A DNA stretch of 64,000 nt from Thioclava sp. GXIMD4216. Its GTDB lineage: Bacteria; Pseudomonadota; Alphaproteobacteria; Rhodobacterales; Rhodobacteraceae. The stretch spans positions 434,001 to 498,000 of the forward strand of contig NZ_CP149926.1 of NCBI RefSeq assembly GCF_037949285.1, read 5' to 3'. The notes below the pieces were generated by a model that made no database searches, had not been told where the DNA came from, and saw nothing but the letters and a program-made list of their open reading frames with translations. This document shows, piece by piece, positions 1-8,230 of the stretch (within the stretch, counting starts at the first letter, position 1; each line of letters starts with the position of its first letter). The position numbers and the translations under genes were made by a program.

Positions 1-1
1 T

Positions 2-226
2 CGCTACATCCAGACCCACCCGACGGAAGGCGAGTTTCCCGTCCCGCAGGCCGACTTCGATGGCACCGCCGAAATCTGGTTCGATAGCCCTGAAGGGATG
101 AAAGCCGTGCTCGGATCAGAAACCTACGAACAAGCGGTTTTTCCAGACGAGCAAACCTTCCTCGACCATGAGAACACGCTCATCCTCGTGGGTGAGCAAA
201 CCGAGATCATCGAGGAGAAGGCATAG
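2..226 (+). CDS. EthD-family protein, C-terminal fragment
   Basis: An open frame enters from the left edge and ends with TAG at 224-226, leaving 74 residues. The text resembles the C-terminal half of small EthD / ferredoxin-like-fold proteins: an acidic strand with AEIWFDSPEGM, then a run ending in LDHENTLILVGEQ, where a conserved FxD...V pattern is usual. EthD proteins are small dimeric alpha/beta barrels, often of unknown substrate. The start lies outside the window, so length and neighbours cannot be judged. Assignment rests on motif resemblance only. Confidence 0.6.
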   Translation, partial: RYIQTHPTEGEFPVPQADFDGTAEIWFDSPEGMKAVLGSETYEQAVFPDEQTFLDHENTLILVGEQTEIIEEKA

Positions 227-492
227 TCGGAAAAGTGGTAGCGCCGTGGTGAGTGAGGTTATGAAAGCGCCCGCTTCTTCCCTATGGCTGCTCGGAGGTA
301 GGATGACCTAAGCTGGAGCAGCGACCGGCGAACGGCGGCATTGTCCGCGTTGCTGACGTTGGCCTAAGCAATCACGCTGCATGGAGCCATGAATGACCGG
401 TCTAGGGAAGCACCCCGCAGCGATGACCAGCCTGGTGAACGGCGGCTATGGGCCGATCGCGTCGATAGGGTGGCGCGACCCTCGTGATGGGG

Positions 493-516
493 CCGCCGCA
501 TGACCGGTTTGAGCCC
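493..516 (-). repeat. 24-bp inverted repeat, left arm
   Basis: The 24 bases here are the exact reverse complement of 1200-1223. Similarity continues in decayed form for roughly 70 bases outside this core (about 420-492 against 1224-1300, with a shared ACGAGGGTC and GGCCC blocks). The two arms flank the VOC gene, which suggests copies of a dispersed element inserted on either side of it. Confidence 0.75.
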
Positions 517-618
517 AGACTACCACATGCAGCTAACGCAACATTCTGCAGATGCAGAAAGGTCGCGCCGGTAATTCCGGCCCTGTCCGGACATTCGCCA
601 AGCTGGCTCCGCTGGAGC

Positions 619-640
619 GCAGCTTCCCCAAACCGGCCGT
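619..640 (+). repeat. Dispersed 23-bp core repeat, copy 1 (diverged)
   Basis: Reads GCAGCTTCCCCAAACCGG and then CCGT. It matches the same core at 1308-1330 and 2428-2450, all in the same orientation, with a handful of substitutions. No coding context is seen. Confidence 0.55.
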
Positions 641-718
641 CCGTGGCATCATGCAGCGTGACCCGGCAGCCCGATGTCGGCAATGCGGACGAAACCGACA
701 TTCCGTCTTTGGCCAGCA

Positions 719-1144
719 TCAAGCGCCGGGCCTACGCATTCCAAGGTCCTGAAAGAACCGTAGCAGATAGCCATCCGGGTCGGCGACCACGAATTGCCTG
801 TTTCCTCCTTCGGCATCCCCAACGCGATACCATTTTTCCTCCACAGGAAGAAAAAGTGGGTGGTTGATGTCGGCTAGAGCTTCAACAAGCGGGTCCACAG
901 ATGGCACACGGATTTGAACATTCAGGCCCATACCAAAGGGATAGCTTACAGGAAGATACCCATCATCGAAGGTGCGGCCTTGTCCTATCTGATCGATCAT
1001 CAGCTCCGCATCGCCAAGTTGGAGATAGCAGAAGCCTTCTTCGGGACGCTCATAGGCGCACTTGAAACCAAGCACATCGCAATAGAACGCCTTTGAACGA
1101 CGCCAATCCGAGACTGAAAATTCGGGAACTAGTGCGTTAGCCAA
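719..1144 (-). CDS. VOC-superfamily (glyoxalase/bleomycin-resistance fold) protein
   Basis: Predicted 141-residue single-domain protein of the vicinal oxygen chelate fold: an N-terminal FSVSDWRRSKAFYCDVLGF strand-helix, a middle FCYLQLGDAELMID strand, and a C-terminal QFVVADPDGYLLRFFQDLG unit with the usual DPDGYLLRF signature. Family members are metal-dependent enzymes or drug-binding proteins acting as dimers; the substrate cannot be read here. I place the start at a TTG preceded by GGAGG with 7-base spacing. The frame stays open further upstream, but there it runs through repeat sequence and has no ribosome binding site. The single-copy VOC layout fits a bleomycin-binding-like protein. Confidence 0.8.
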   Translation of the reverse strand: MANALVPEFSVSDWRRSKAFYCDVLGFKCAYERPEEGFCYLQLGDAELMIDQIGQGRTFDDGYLPVSYPFGMGLNVQIRVPSVDPLVEALADINHPLFLPVEEKWYRVGDAEGGNRQFVVADPDGYLLRFFQDLGMRRPGA

Positions 1145-1199
1145 ATCATGCCCTCCAAAATTATCAGCCAGCTCTAGCTCGAGGTTACCCGTCCGGAAA

Positions 1200-1223
1200 G
1201 GGCTCAAACCGGTCATGCGGCGG
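1200..1223 (+). repeat. 24-bp inverted repeat, right arm
   Basis: Begins GGGCTCAAACCGGTCATG and is the exact reverse complement of 493-516. It sits directly upstream of the VOC gene. The motif CTCAAACCGGTCAT recurs near 2436-2449, upstream of the methyltransferase gene. Confidence 0.75.
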
Positions 1224-1307
1224 TACGGCTGCCCGATACGAGGGTCACGCAACGGTACCGACGTGTCTGGCCCTGAGCCGACATCCGTTCGACTGGCCAA
1301 GCTGGTC

Positions 1308-1330
1308 GCAGCTTCTCCGAACCGGACATT
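1308..1330 (+). repeat. Dispersed 23-bp core repeat, copy 2
   Basis: Reads GCAGCTTCTCCGAACCGG then ACATT. It is a direct copy, with a few changes, of 2428-2450 and 619-640, lying in the gap between the VOC and hydrolase-like genes. Confidence 0.55.
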
Positions 1331-1394
1331 GCCCTTCTTTTATAAGGCCACGATAAAGGAACACAGTCTTTTGGCCCACACGGGGAGTTCCGGA

Positions 1395-2366
1395 ATGAAA
1401 TTTGGTCTGTCTTTGATTCTGATCCTGATCGCAGGGCCTTCTCTTTCTCAAACTGTTCCAGGACTTGCTCATCTCTTGGACACATCCGAGGGCGCGCGCC
1501 CTCTGTCCGTGTCGATCTGGTATCCGTCCGAGGCAAAAACATCGGGCTCTGTCGGTGGAAATCCCGTTTTCGAGGGGGTTACAGCAGCACCAAATGCGGA
1601 GTTCACGCATAGCGCGCTCCCGCTGGTGATTGTGTCACATGGCGGCCTGCGATCTGCGCCTGATTCAGGTGCCTGGCTCAGTTCCGCCATCGCTCGGGCA
1701 GGCTTCGTTGTGGCCGAAGTCAATGCACCGCACCCGGACAACGCGGCCGCTGCCCTGAACGAAATCTGGCAAAGACCCTGGGACATCAGCCGCGCGATTG
1801 ACCTGGTGCTGACCGATACGACTTGGGGGCCGCGAGTTGATGAAACCAAGGTATCAGTCGCTGGATTCGCACTTGGCGCGACCGCTGCCCTGTCCGTCGG
1901 CGGAGCAGAGTTTGATGTCGCCAGCTACCTTCACTCTTGCGCGCCGGACAGAGAACAGCGCGGACCGGATTGCGGGTGGTTAGCTGCCCAAGGCGTCGAC
2001 ATGTCGGCCACCAACCTGGACGGCCTGGCTGGGATGGCGCGAGACCCCCGCGTGACTTCGGTAATAGCCATAAACCCGGAATATCCGGAAGACCTGGGTT
2101 CGGTGCCGGCGGGTGTTCGGACGCTATCGATTTCCCTTGGCAAGCCCGAGAGCACATCGGCTGATGATCAGCAGACTCCGTCCTTTGTCTTGCCCCAAGC
2201 ATCGATACTCGATGCCTTCTCCGTTTGCACGTTAGCCGGACCGAAGATCCTGATGGAGGAAGAAGGTGATGCATCGATCTGTGGTGTATCTTCGGACGCA
2301 CGCCGGGCGATCCATCAAGACGTCTCTGACGCAGTCATATCCTTCCTGAATGGCGGTCCCAAATAA
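1395..2366 (+). CDS. Secreted alpha/beta-hydrolase-fold protein lacking the Ser nucleophile
   Basis: Predicted 323 residues with a Sec signal peptide (MKFGLSLILILIAGPSLSQ) and a dienelactone-hydrolase-like alpha/beta hydrolase body. Visible landmarks are the oxyanion strand LVIVSHGG, the AEVNAPHPDN loop and the nucleophile elbow. That elbow reads GFALGA, so the serine of the usual GxSxG is Ala159 (codon GCA, one base from TCA). If the frame is correct, ordinary Ser-His-Asp esterase chemistry is not possible, and the protein may bind rather than hydrolyse. The start was chosen for the signal peptide; the frame also stays open upstream through repeat DNA. Function unknown. Confidence 0.75.
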   Translation: MKFGLSLILILIAGPSLSQTVPGLAHLLDTSEGARPLSVSIWYPSEAKTSGSVGGNPVFEGVTAAPNAEFTHSALPLVIVSHGGLRSAPDSGAWLSSAIARAGFVVAEVNAPHPDNAAAALNEIWQRPWDISRAIDLVLTDTTWGPRVDETKVSVAGFALGATAALSVGGAEFDVASYLHSCAPDREQRGPDCGWLAAQGVDMSATNLDGLAGMARDPRVTSVIAINPEYPEDLGSVPAGVRTLSISLGKPESTSADDQQTPSFVLPQASILDAFSVCTLAGPKILMEEEGDASICGVSSDARRAIHQDVSDAVISFLNGGPK

Positions 2367-2739
2367 GCTGAAGGTGATGATCAGACGGCCCATACCCGTC
2401 GTTCGCCAGGACCACCAACGCCACAGTGCAGCTTCCTCAAACCGGTCATTCAAGGCGCCGAGCAGCATGGACTAGGGCGCCCAGGCCAGCAGAGCGGACA
2501 TCCCGGGCCTTCGCGAGAGCGGTCAAATTGACTTTTCTCGCCACACGGTTAATACTGCTCGCATGGTTGAGAAAGACATCCACATTGTCGCCCGGTTGGC
2601 CGGTATCCCCTTGGCGGGATGCCGGGAAGACAATCACGTGACCTGACCACGCTGATTGCAGCCTCGGCCTCGCCCTTATGGACGAGGCGCTTTGGCGTGG
2701 GAAACGTGCCTTGTCCTCCCCCTTTCTCTGGAGACACTC
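2367..2739. other. Intergenic region with repeat copy, no gene seen
   Basis: About 370 bases between the hydrolase-like gene and the methyltransferase. Overlapping frames on both strands lack ribosome binding sites and recognisable protein content. It contains the best third copy of the dispersed core repeat. No clear promoter or terminator could be read. Confidence 0.5.
2428..2450 (+). repeat. Dispersed 23-bp core repeat, copy 3
   Basis: Reads GCAGCTTCCTCAAACCGG then TCATT. It combines the core seen at 1308-1330 with the CTCAAACCGGTCAT motif of the 24-bp inverted repeat, showing that both belong to one repeat family. Confidence 0.6.
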
Positions 2740-3471
2740 ATGGCACAGAATATCTACGACGACCCCGATTTCTTCGCTGGCTACAGCCAGCTTCCCCGAC
2801 AGGTGCAAGGGCTGGATGGTGCGCCGGAATGGCCCGCCATCCGCGCGTTGCTGCCGGACGTCACAGGCAAGAAGGTGGCCGATCTGGGCTGCGGCTTCGG
2901 TTGGGCATCCCGCTGGTTTCGAGAAAACGGTGCAGCTTCGGTTCTAGGGCTTGATCTGTCTCGGAACATGATCGACCGAGCCCGGGCCGACACTGACGAT
3001 GCCGCCATCGACTATCGCATCGGCGATCTCGACACGCTTGATCTTCCGCAAGCCGCATTCGATCTGATTTATAGTGCGCTAACCTTCCACTACGTACAGG
3101 ACTTCGGGCGGCTGATGCGTGCGATCCACCGCGCGCTGTCGTCCGGCGGCGATCTGGTTTTCACTATAGAACACCCGATCTTCATGGCCGCGACCTATCC
3201 GCATTGGATCAAGGACAAGGACGGTCGGAAAACCTGGCCGGTCAACGGCTATTCAATGGAGGGCGAACGCCGCACCGATTGGTTCGCGGAGGGTGTGCTG
3301 AAGCACCACCGGACGCTGGCGACCACGATCAACACGCTGCTGGCCGCAGGCTTCGCGCTGCGCCGGATCGAGGAATTTGCCCCGGCGCCGGATCAGATCG
3401 CGGCGATGCCGCAACTGGCCGAAGAGATGGAACGGCCGATGATGCTGATGGTTTCGGCATACAAGATCTAA
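2740..3471 (+). CDS. Class I SAM-dependent methyltransferase
   Basis: Predicted 243-residue Rossmann-fold methyltransferase of the UbiE/BioC-like (Methyltransf_11) type. Motif I is VADLGCGFG at residues 46-54, followed by the acidic motif II region LGLDLSRNMIDRA and the post-motif strand FDLIYSALTFHYV. The C-terminal half (IEHPIF, then HRTLATTINTLLAAGF) is the substrate-side region seen in many small-molecule methyltransferases. The substrate is not predictable. The start was chosen at an ATG behind CTGGAGA. It stands alone, with repeat DNA upstream and a GC-rich hairpin just after the stop. Confidence 0.85.
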   Translation: MAQNIYDDPDFFAGYSQLPRQVQGLDGAPEWPAIRALLPDVTGKKVADLGCGFGWASRWFRENGAASVLGLDLSRNMIDRARADTDDAAIDYRIGDLDTLDLPQAAFDLIYSALTFHYVQDFGRLMRAIHRALSSGGDLVFTIEHPIFMAATYPHWIKDKDGRKTWPVNGYSMEGERRTDWFAEGVLKHHRTLATTINTLLAAGFALRRIEEFAPAPDQIAAMPQLAEEMERPMMLMVSAYKI

Positions 3472-3478
3472 TCTGGTT

Positions 3479-3505
3479 GCCGCCCGGCCTTTCTGACCGG
3501 GCGGC
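3479..3505 (+). terminator. GC-rich hairpin after the methyltransferase gene
   Basis: A perfect 9-bp stem (GCCGCCCGG / CCGGGCGGC) with a 9-base loop begins 7 bases after the stop codon. No U-run follows, so it may act as a weak or Rho-assisted terminator or only as an mRNA end stabiliser. Confidence 0.4.
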
Positions 3506-3661
3506 GTACCACCAAATGGCGTGTAAGGGTTAAAAGCGGCCATGCGGCGGCGCACGCACATGTCTCCCAGGTGCGCCGTCGATCCGGCCCAATCCGGACA
3601 TTAGAAACCAAATGAGGGAGGTCCGCATAGAGCCAAGGTTCTCGATACAAGCTTTTCGAAC

Positions 3662-3687
3662 GCAGCCGAGCATGCATGCTCGGCTGC
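3662..3687. terminator. Perfect 26-bp palindrome between convergent genes
   Basis: GCAGCCGAGCATG is followed directly by its reverse complement, ending 4 bases beyond the stop of the multicopper oxidase gene. It could terminate the leftward copper operon, although no clear T-run follows on either strand; a protein-binding site is the alternative. Confidence 0.4.
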
Positions 3688-3691
3688 TCTA

Positions 3692-5209
3692 TTAGACGTT
3701 CGTAGTAACCTGCAACTCGGTCATCATTCCTGTCGCGAGGTGGCCCATATGGTGACAATGTAGCATCCAGCGCGCAGTCTCTCCGGCATCGAAGGCGATG
3801 GTGACCATGCTCATCGGTGGCACCACGACTGTATCGCGTCTGGCCCCCGCAAAACGGCGGCCGTTAATCGCCACGACCTGGAACACATGGCCATGTAGAT
3901 GCATCGGATGCGCCATCATCGACATGTTGTGGAAGGTCATCTCGACCCGCTCGCCATGGATTACCGGAATGGGTGCATGATTGGCCCAGACCTGACCGTT
4001 GATCGTCCAGCGATAGGGATCCATGCTGCCGCCCAGCATAACATCGTGGTGACGGCTGACCTCGCGCGCGGGAAGGCTTTGCACTGCCCGCAGCCGGTAT
4101 TCCAGATCTAGATCCTGCGTCGCGGCCGGTGTTTCGGTCTCCGCATCGCCTGATAGCTTTGCGATCGTAGCGCCTGCGCTGGCCAGAACAAGGCCGGTCT
4201 GCTTGGTGCTGCCCTCGCGCTTGGCAAGAACCGGATAGGCCCCGCTTTGCGCAGGAAGATCCACAAGGATATCCATCCGCTGAGCCGGAGAAATCGGGAA
4301 ACGGCTGCCCGCCACGGGCTGGACTTGCTCGCCATCCACCGCGACCAGCGCCCCCTCGAGCGCGCCAAGATCGAGCCAATAGGCGGTCATCGAGGAGCCG
4401 TTTATGACGCGCAGACGGACGCGCCCGCCCTTTTCCACCGTCACGACCTCCGGATCGTCGAGCGTGCGGTCATTGGCGAGATAGGCGTCGAACTCGAAAT
4501 CGTTCAGATCCATCGCCATACCGGACATATGATCCATTCCCGATTCGCTGGAATGGTCCATGGTCATGCTAGACATATCCATGCCCGACATATTCCCATG
4601 CGACATAGTTTGGTGAGACAGGGGCGCAGAGCCGCCTCCCATCTGATGGCCCGACATATCATGGCCCTCCATATGGCCACCGGCCAGCTGGTCGAGCACC
4701 TCCTCCGGCGCGAGGAAGCTGAAATCATGGAGGAACATCACGACCTCCCGCCGGTCCTCCGCCTGTTCCTCGGCGCTCCGGACAATGAGAGGCGCCGCCA
4801 GCAGGCCAAGCTCGTGCTGGGGCACATGCGAATGCATCCAGAACGTGCCCGCACGGGGTGCGAAATCATAGGCGCGGATCTCGCCCACCTCCAGCATCGG
4901 GTTGGTATTGGGCGCACCATCCTGCGCATTGGGCGGGATCTGCCCATGCCAGTGGATGATCGTCTCCATATCGAGATCATTTGTCAGATCGACGCGGAAA
5001 CGCTCACCGGGGGCGAGGGTCAGCCCTTGGGTGCCCTGTGCATTCACAAGGCCCATAACGGTGGCGGCGCGCCCGTTTACCTCAAGGGTGCGAGTGGTCG
5101 CCTTGAGGCTATGCGCGGCGCCTTGCGCCTTCACGCGGGCAGGAAGAAGCAGGCCAGCTGATGTGGCAACACTTGCGGCCAGAAAGCCGCGACGGGTCAA
5201 TGTGGTCAT
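3692..5209 (-). CDS. Multicopper oxidase, CopA/PcoA-like, Tat-exported
   Basis: Predicted 505-residue three-cupredoxin-domain oxidase that would oxidise Cu(I) in the periplasm. A twin-arginine signal is visible (TRRGFLAA, residues 5-12). Type 2/3 copper ligands appear as HWH (86-88), HSH (126-128), HPMHLHGHVF and WMLHCHHMGHLATGMM near residues 481-496, which carries the type 1 Cys and axial Met. A Met/His-rich insert of about 55 residues (repeats such as MSGMDMSSMTMD) lies in the middle, as in copper-binding CopA proteins. The start is an ATG after GGAGAT. It is the last gene of the copper operon, 44 bases after a small secreted protein. Confidence 0.92.
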   Translation of the reverse strand: MTTLTRRGFLAASVATSAGLLLPARVKAQGAAHSLKATTRTLEVNGRAATVMGLVNAQGTQGLTLAPGERFRVDLTNDLDMETIIHWHGQIPPNAQDGAPNTNPMLEVGEIRAYDFAPRAGTFWMHSHVPQHELGLLAAPLIVRSAEEQAEDRREVVMFLHDFSFLAPEEVLDQLAGGHMEGHDMSGHQMGGGSAPLSHQTMSHGNMSGMDMSSMTMDHSSESGMDHMSGMAMDLNDFEFDAYLANDRTLDDPEVVTVEKGGRVRLRVINGSSMTAYWLDLGALEGALVAVDGEQVQPVAGSRFPISPAQRMDILVDLPAQSGAYPVLAKREGSTKQTGLVLASAGATIAKLSGDAETETPAATQDLDLEYRLRAVQSLPAREVSRHHDVMLGGSMDPYRWTINGQVWANHAPIPVIHGERVEMTFHNMSMMAHPMHLHGHVFQVVAINGRRFAGARRDTVVVPPMSMVTIAFDAGETARWMLHCHHMGHLATGMMTELQVTTNV

Positions 5210-5253
5210 TGGAAATCTCCGTAAAACCGTTGGGGAAGAGGTTTTGGCGAAGA

Positions 5254-5577
5254 TCAGAGACGTGGGGGACGGCGCAGCGGTGCGACGATCTCGGAGGCCA
5301 GATCGAGCTGGAAGCCCGAGCGGTCCATAGCGCGGGCAAGCGGGCGGACCGAAAGCTGCGCACTCTCTTCCCGCGTCGCCTGCGACAGAAGGCAATCCAT
5401 CGTGCAGGACGCGCTATGGGCATGGCCTTCATGGTGATGGTCAGGCTCGGCCATTGCGGCACAGCAGCGCTCGGCAGGCTGGATCATGGATGCAAAGCTC
5501 GCCCCCGGCCCGAAAACGGACCAGAGCACGAGCGTCATCACCAGAACGGGGCGCAGGAGCCGGAGCATCGTGACCAT
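5254..5577 (-). CDS. Small secreted Cys/His-containing protein of the copper operon
   Basis: Predicted 107 residues. The N-terminus is a hydrophobic signal or anchor (LLRPVLVMTLVLWSVFG) and the mature part has a CC pair, a His cluster (DHHHEGHAHS) and a CTMDC motif, all plausible metal ligands. I recognise no named family. Its place between a copper ATPase and a multicopper oxidase, with short gaps and the same direction, suggests a periplasmic copper-handling role (inference). Two in-frame ATGs (residues 1 and 4) are possible starts. Confidence 0.65.
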   Translation of the reverse strand: MVTMLRLLRPVLVMTLVLWSVFGPGASFASMIQPAERCCAAMAEPDHHHEGHAHSASCTMDCLLSQATREESAQLSVRPLARAMDRSGFQLDLASEIVAPLRRPPRL

Positions 5578-5627
5578 GCTCAGAACCTACCCTGCGCCTG
5601 ATCCGGCGTCAGATCACATTCCCGAGA

Positions 5628-8063
5628 TCAGAGCTTCTGTCCCCGCAGCCGCAAAGCATTCCCGATCACCGAGACCGAGGACAGGCTCATGGCCAGCGCC
5701 GCGATCACCGGCGACAGGAGCACCCCAAAGATCGGATAAAGGATACCCGCCGCGATCGGCACGCCCGCAGTGTTATAGGCAAAGGCGAAGAAGAGGTTCT
5801 GGCGGATATTGCGCATTACCGCCTGCGCCAGTCTGCGCGCCTTGACGATGCCACGTAGGTCGCCCTTCACCAGCGTCAGACCCGCGCTTTCCACAGCCAC
5901 ATCGGCCCCCGTGCCCATCGCGATGCCGACATCGGCAGCCGCCAGCGCAGGTGCGTCATTGACCCCGTCACCCGCCATGGCAACGGACGCGTCCCCTTTG
6001 CGCAACTCCTCCACCAGCTTGGCCTTGCCTTCGGGCGAGACACCGGCGCGGATCTCGTCGATCCCCAGTTTGCGGGCCACGGCCGCGGCGGTGCGCTCGC
6101 TATCGCCGGTAGCCATCACGATGCGCAGCCCCGCTTCATGCAGCGCCTTGATCGCCTCGGGGGTTGTGTCCTTGATCCGGTCGGCCACCGCGACAACCCC
6201 GATGATCCGGTCGGCCTCGGCCAGCATCATCGCCGTTTTGCCCTCGTCCTGCAGCGCCTCGATCCGGTCTGTGACCTGATCGGGATCGGCCCCGCAATCG
6301 CGCATGAGGGCCGCGTTGCCGAAGGCCACCTGACGGCCCTCGATCCGCGCCATCACGCCTTTGCCGGTAATTGCCTCGAACCCTTCGGCCTCGATCTTCG
6401 GCGCGTCCTTCGCCCCTGCCAGAATGGCTTCGGCCAGCGGATGTTCCGAGCCCCGCTCGAGGGCTGCCACCAGCGACAGGATGCGCTCCTCCTCACCCTC
6501 GAGGGCCACCACATCGGTCAGCGTCGGGCGGCCTTCAGTCAGGGTGCCGGTCTTGTCGACCACCAGCACATCCACCTTGGCAAAGCGTTCCAACGCCTCG
6601 GCATCGCGCACCAGCACCCCCTCGGATGCGCCGCGCCCCGTGCCCACCATTACCGACATCGGCGTGGCCAGCCCCAGCGCACAGGGGCAAGCGATGATCA
6701 GCACCGAAACGGCGGCCACCACTGCATAGCCAAGCGCCGGAGACGGCCCGAAGACCATCCATGCAATGGAAGCCAGCACAGCGCAGGCCACCACCGCAGG
6801 CACGAAGAACAGCGCCACACGGTCGGCCAGCCCCTGGATGGGCGCGCGCGAGCGCTGTGCCTGACCCACCATCGACACGATGCGCGAGAGCGTGGTCTCC
6901 GCCCCCACCGATTGCGCTTCCATCACGAAACTGCCGGTTTTGTTGAGCGTGCCGCCGGTCACCGTATCGCCTTCAGCCTTTTCCACCGGAACCGGCTCGC
7001 CCGTCAGCATGCTCTCGTCAATGGTCGAGCCCCCTTCGGTGATGGCCCCGTCCACCGGCAACGTCTCGCCCGGGCGCACCCGCAGCCGGTCCCCTGCCTG
7101 CACCTGATCAAGCGGCACATCCTCCTCGCCCGCGTCACTTACCCGCCGCGCGGTCTTGGGCGCGAGATCCATCAGCACGCGGATCGCATCGCCCGTCTTC
7201 TCGCGCGCGGTCAGCTCCATGATCTGGCCCAGAAGCACCAGCACCAGAATGACGGCTGCCGCCTCGAAATAGATCGGCGGCTGGCCGTGCATATCGCGCA
7301 GCGCCTCGGGGAAAATACCGGGGGCCAGCAGCGAGACCAGCGAGAACCCGTAGGCCGCCGCCGTCCCCAGCGCGATCAGCGTCCACATATTGGGTGAGCG
7401 GTTGGTGACGGATTTCCAGCCCCGCACGAAGAACGGACGACACAGCCACAGAACCGGCGTCGCCAGCACGAATTGCAGCCACAGGAAGGGCCGCGCCCCG
7501 ATCCAGTCCTCGAACGGCACCCCGATATGCGCCCCCATCTCGAGGATGAACACCGCCGCCGCCAGCGGCCCCGCGATCCACAGCCGCTTGCGGAAATCGA
7601 CAAGTTCAGGGTTCGGCCCCTGATCGACAGAAGGCGTCATGGGTTCCAGCGCCATCCCGCATTTCGGGCAGTCACCCGGCTGGTCCTCGACGATCTCGGG
7701 ATGCATCGGACAGGTATATTGCATGCCCTCGGGCATCGCCTTGGGCGCGGGCCGATCGCCCAGATAGGCCTCGGGATCGGCCTTGAATTTGCTCTCGCAA
7801 TTTTCGGAGCAGAAATAGAACTTCTCGCCTTCCAGCTTGTGGAAATGCACCGCCGTCCCGCGATTGAGCGTCATGCCGCAGACCGGATCCTTGGCCTCGA
7901 TATAGTCTTCGGACGCGGCCACGAACTTGTCGTGACAGCCCTGCGAGCAGAAATGATAGCTATGGCCATCATGCGTGGCACTGGGCTTTCCGGCATGGGG
8001 GTCAACAGTCATTCCACAAACAGGATCGCGGGTGACAGGGCTGGAATGGGCGTGGTCTTTCAT
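5628..8063 (-). CDS. copA: Copper-exporting P1B-type ATPase with two YHS domains
   Basis: Predicted 811-residue inner-membrane pump that exports Cu(I) from the cytoplasm using ATP. In place of N-terminal HMA domains there are two YHS/TRASH-like modules (DPVCGM at residues 13 and 59, each followed by FCSxxC) and a heavy-metal-binding zinc-ribbon-like motif (YTCPMHP ... CPKCGM, 116-137). Downstream come the CPC metal site (ACPCALG, near 457), the phosphorylated Asp in DKTGTLT (near 502), the [11 protein letters not shown]-loop, [10 protein letters not shown], and the YN and MSxSS motifs of copper ATPases in the last helices. It is the first gene behind a CueR-type promoter. The start was chosen where the YHS module begins. 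Confidence 0.93.
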   Translation of the reverse strand: MKDHAHSSPVTRDPVCGMTVDPHAGKPSATHDGHSYHFCSQGCHDKFVAASEDYIEAKDPVCGMTLNRGTAVHFHKLEGEKFYFCSENCESKFKADPEAYLGDRPAPKAMPEGMQYTCPMHPEIVEDQPGDCPKCGMALEPMTPSVDQGPNPELVDFRKRLWIAGPLAAAVFILEMGAHIGVPFEDWIGARPFLWLQFVLATPVLWLCRPFFVRGWKSVTNRSPNMWTLIALGTAAAYGFSLVSLLAPGIFPEALRDMHGQPPIYFEAAAVILVLVLLGQIMELTAREKTGDAIRVLMDLAPKTARRVSDAGEEDVPLDQVQAGDRLRVRPGETLPVDGAITEGGSTIDESMLTGEPVPVEKAEGDTVTGGTLNKTGSFVMEAQSVGAETTLSRIVSMVGQAQRSRAPIQGLADRVALFFVPAVVACAVLASIAWMVFGPSPALGYAVVAAVSVLIIACPCALGLATPMSVMVGTGRGASEGVLVRDAEALERFAKVDVLVVDKTGTLTEGRPTLTDVVALEGEEERILSLVAALERGSEHPLAEAILAGAKDAPKIEAEGFEAITGKGVMARIEGRQVAFGNAALMRDCGADPDQVTDRIEALQDEGKTAMMLAEADRIIGVVAVADRIKDTTPEAIKALHEAGLRIVMATGDSERTAAAVARKLGIDEIRAGVSPEGKAKLVEELRKGDASVAMAGDGVNDAPALAAADVGIAMGTGADVAVESAGLTLVKGDLRGIVKARRLAQAVMRNIRQNLFFAFAYNTAGVPIAAGILYPIFGVLLSPVIAALAMSLSSVSVIGNALRLRGQKL

Positions 8064-8095
8064 GATCGCGGGTCCTTTTGGTTGGTCCGCCTCTC

Positions 8096-8126
8096 CAGAT
8101 AGGGCCTCCAGTAGCTGGAGGGTCAA
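8096..8126 (-). promoter_or_regulatory. MerR/CueR-type promoter of the copper operon, 19-bp spacer
   Basis: On the minus strand TTGACC (8121-8126) and TATCTG (8096-8101) are separated by 19 bases, the over-long spacer typical of promoters that MerR-family activators untwist. The spacer holds a dyad CCTCCAG-TAG-CTGGAGG (8105-8121), which fits a CueR operator. Transcription would begin about 25 bases upstream of the ATPase start codon. Confidence 0.8.
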
Positions 8127-8230
8127 GCATGAAGGACGAAAAGATCGGCTTTTGGCCCAACGTGCTGGTCCCCACCCTGTTCCCGCTGCCTCGATGCGCT
8201 ATTGTGATCTGTTGCACATGGAGGGACAAA

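Larger units (their letters stand above)
227..718. other. Intergenic region with diverged repeat copies, no gene seen
   Basis: About 490 bases separate the EthD fragment from the end of the VOC gene. Open frames here overlap each other on both strands, lack ribosome binding sites and resemble no protein I know. The stretch holds one arm of the 24-bp inverted repeat (493-516) and one copy of the 23-bp core (619-640) described separately. It is best read as decayed repeat sequence. Confidence 0.5.

Noticed and set aside
6138..7397. Plus-strand frame of 419 codons opposite the copper ATPase
   Set aside because: The minus-strand ATPase explains the sequence with all family motifs; the opposite frame is compositionally biased shadow.
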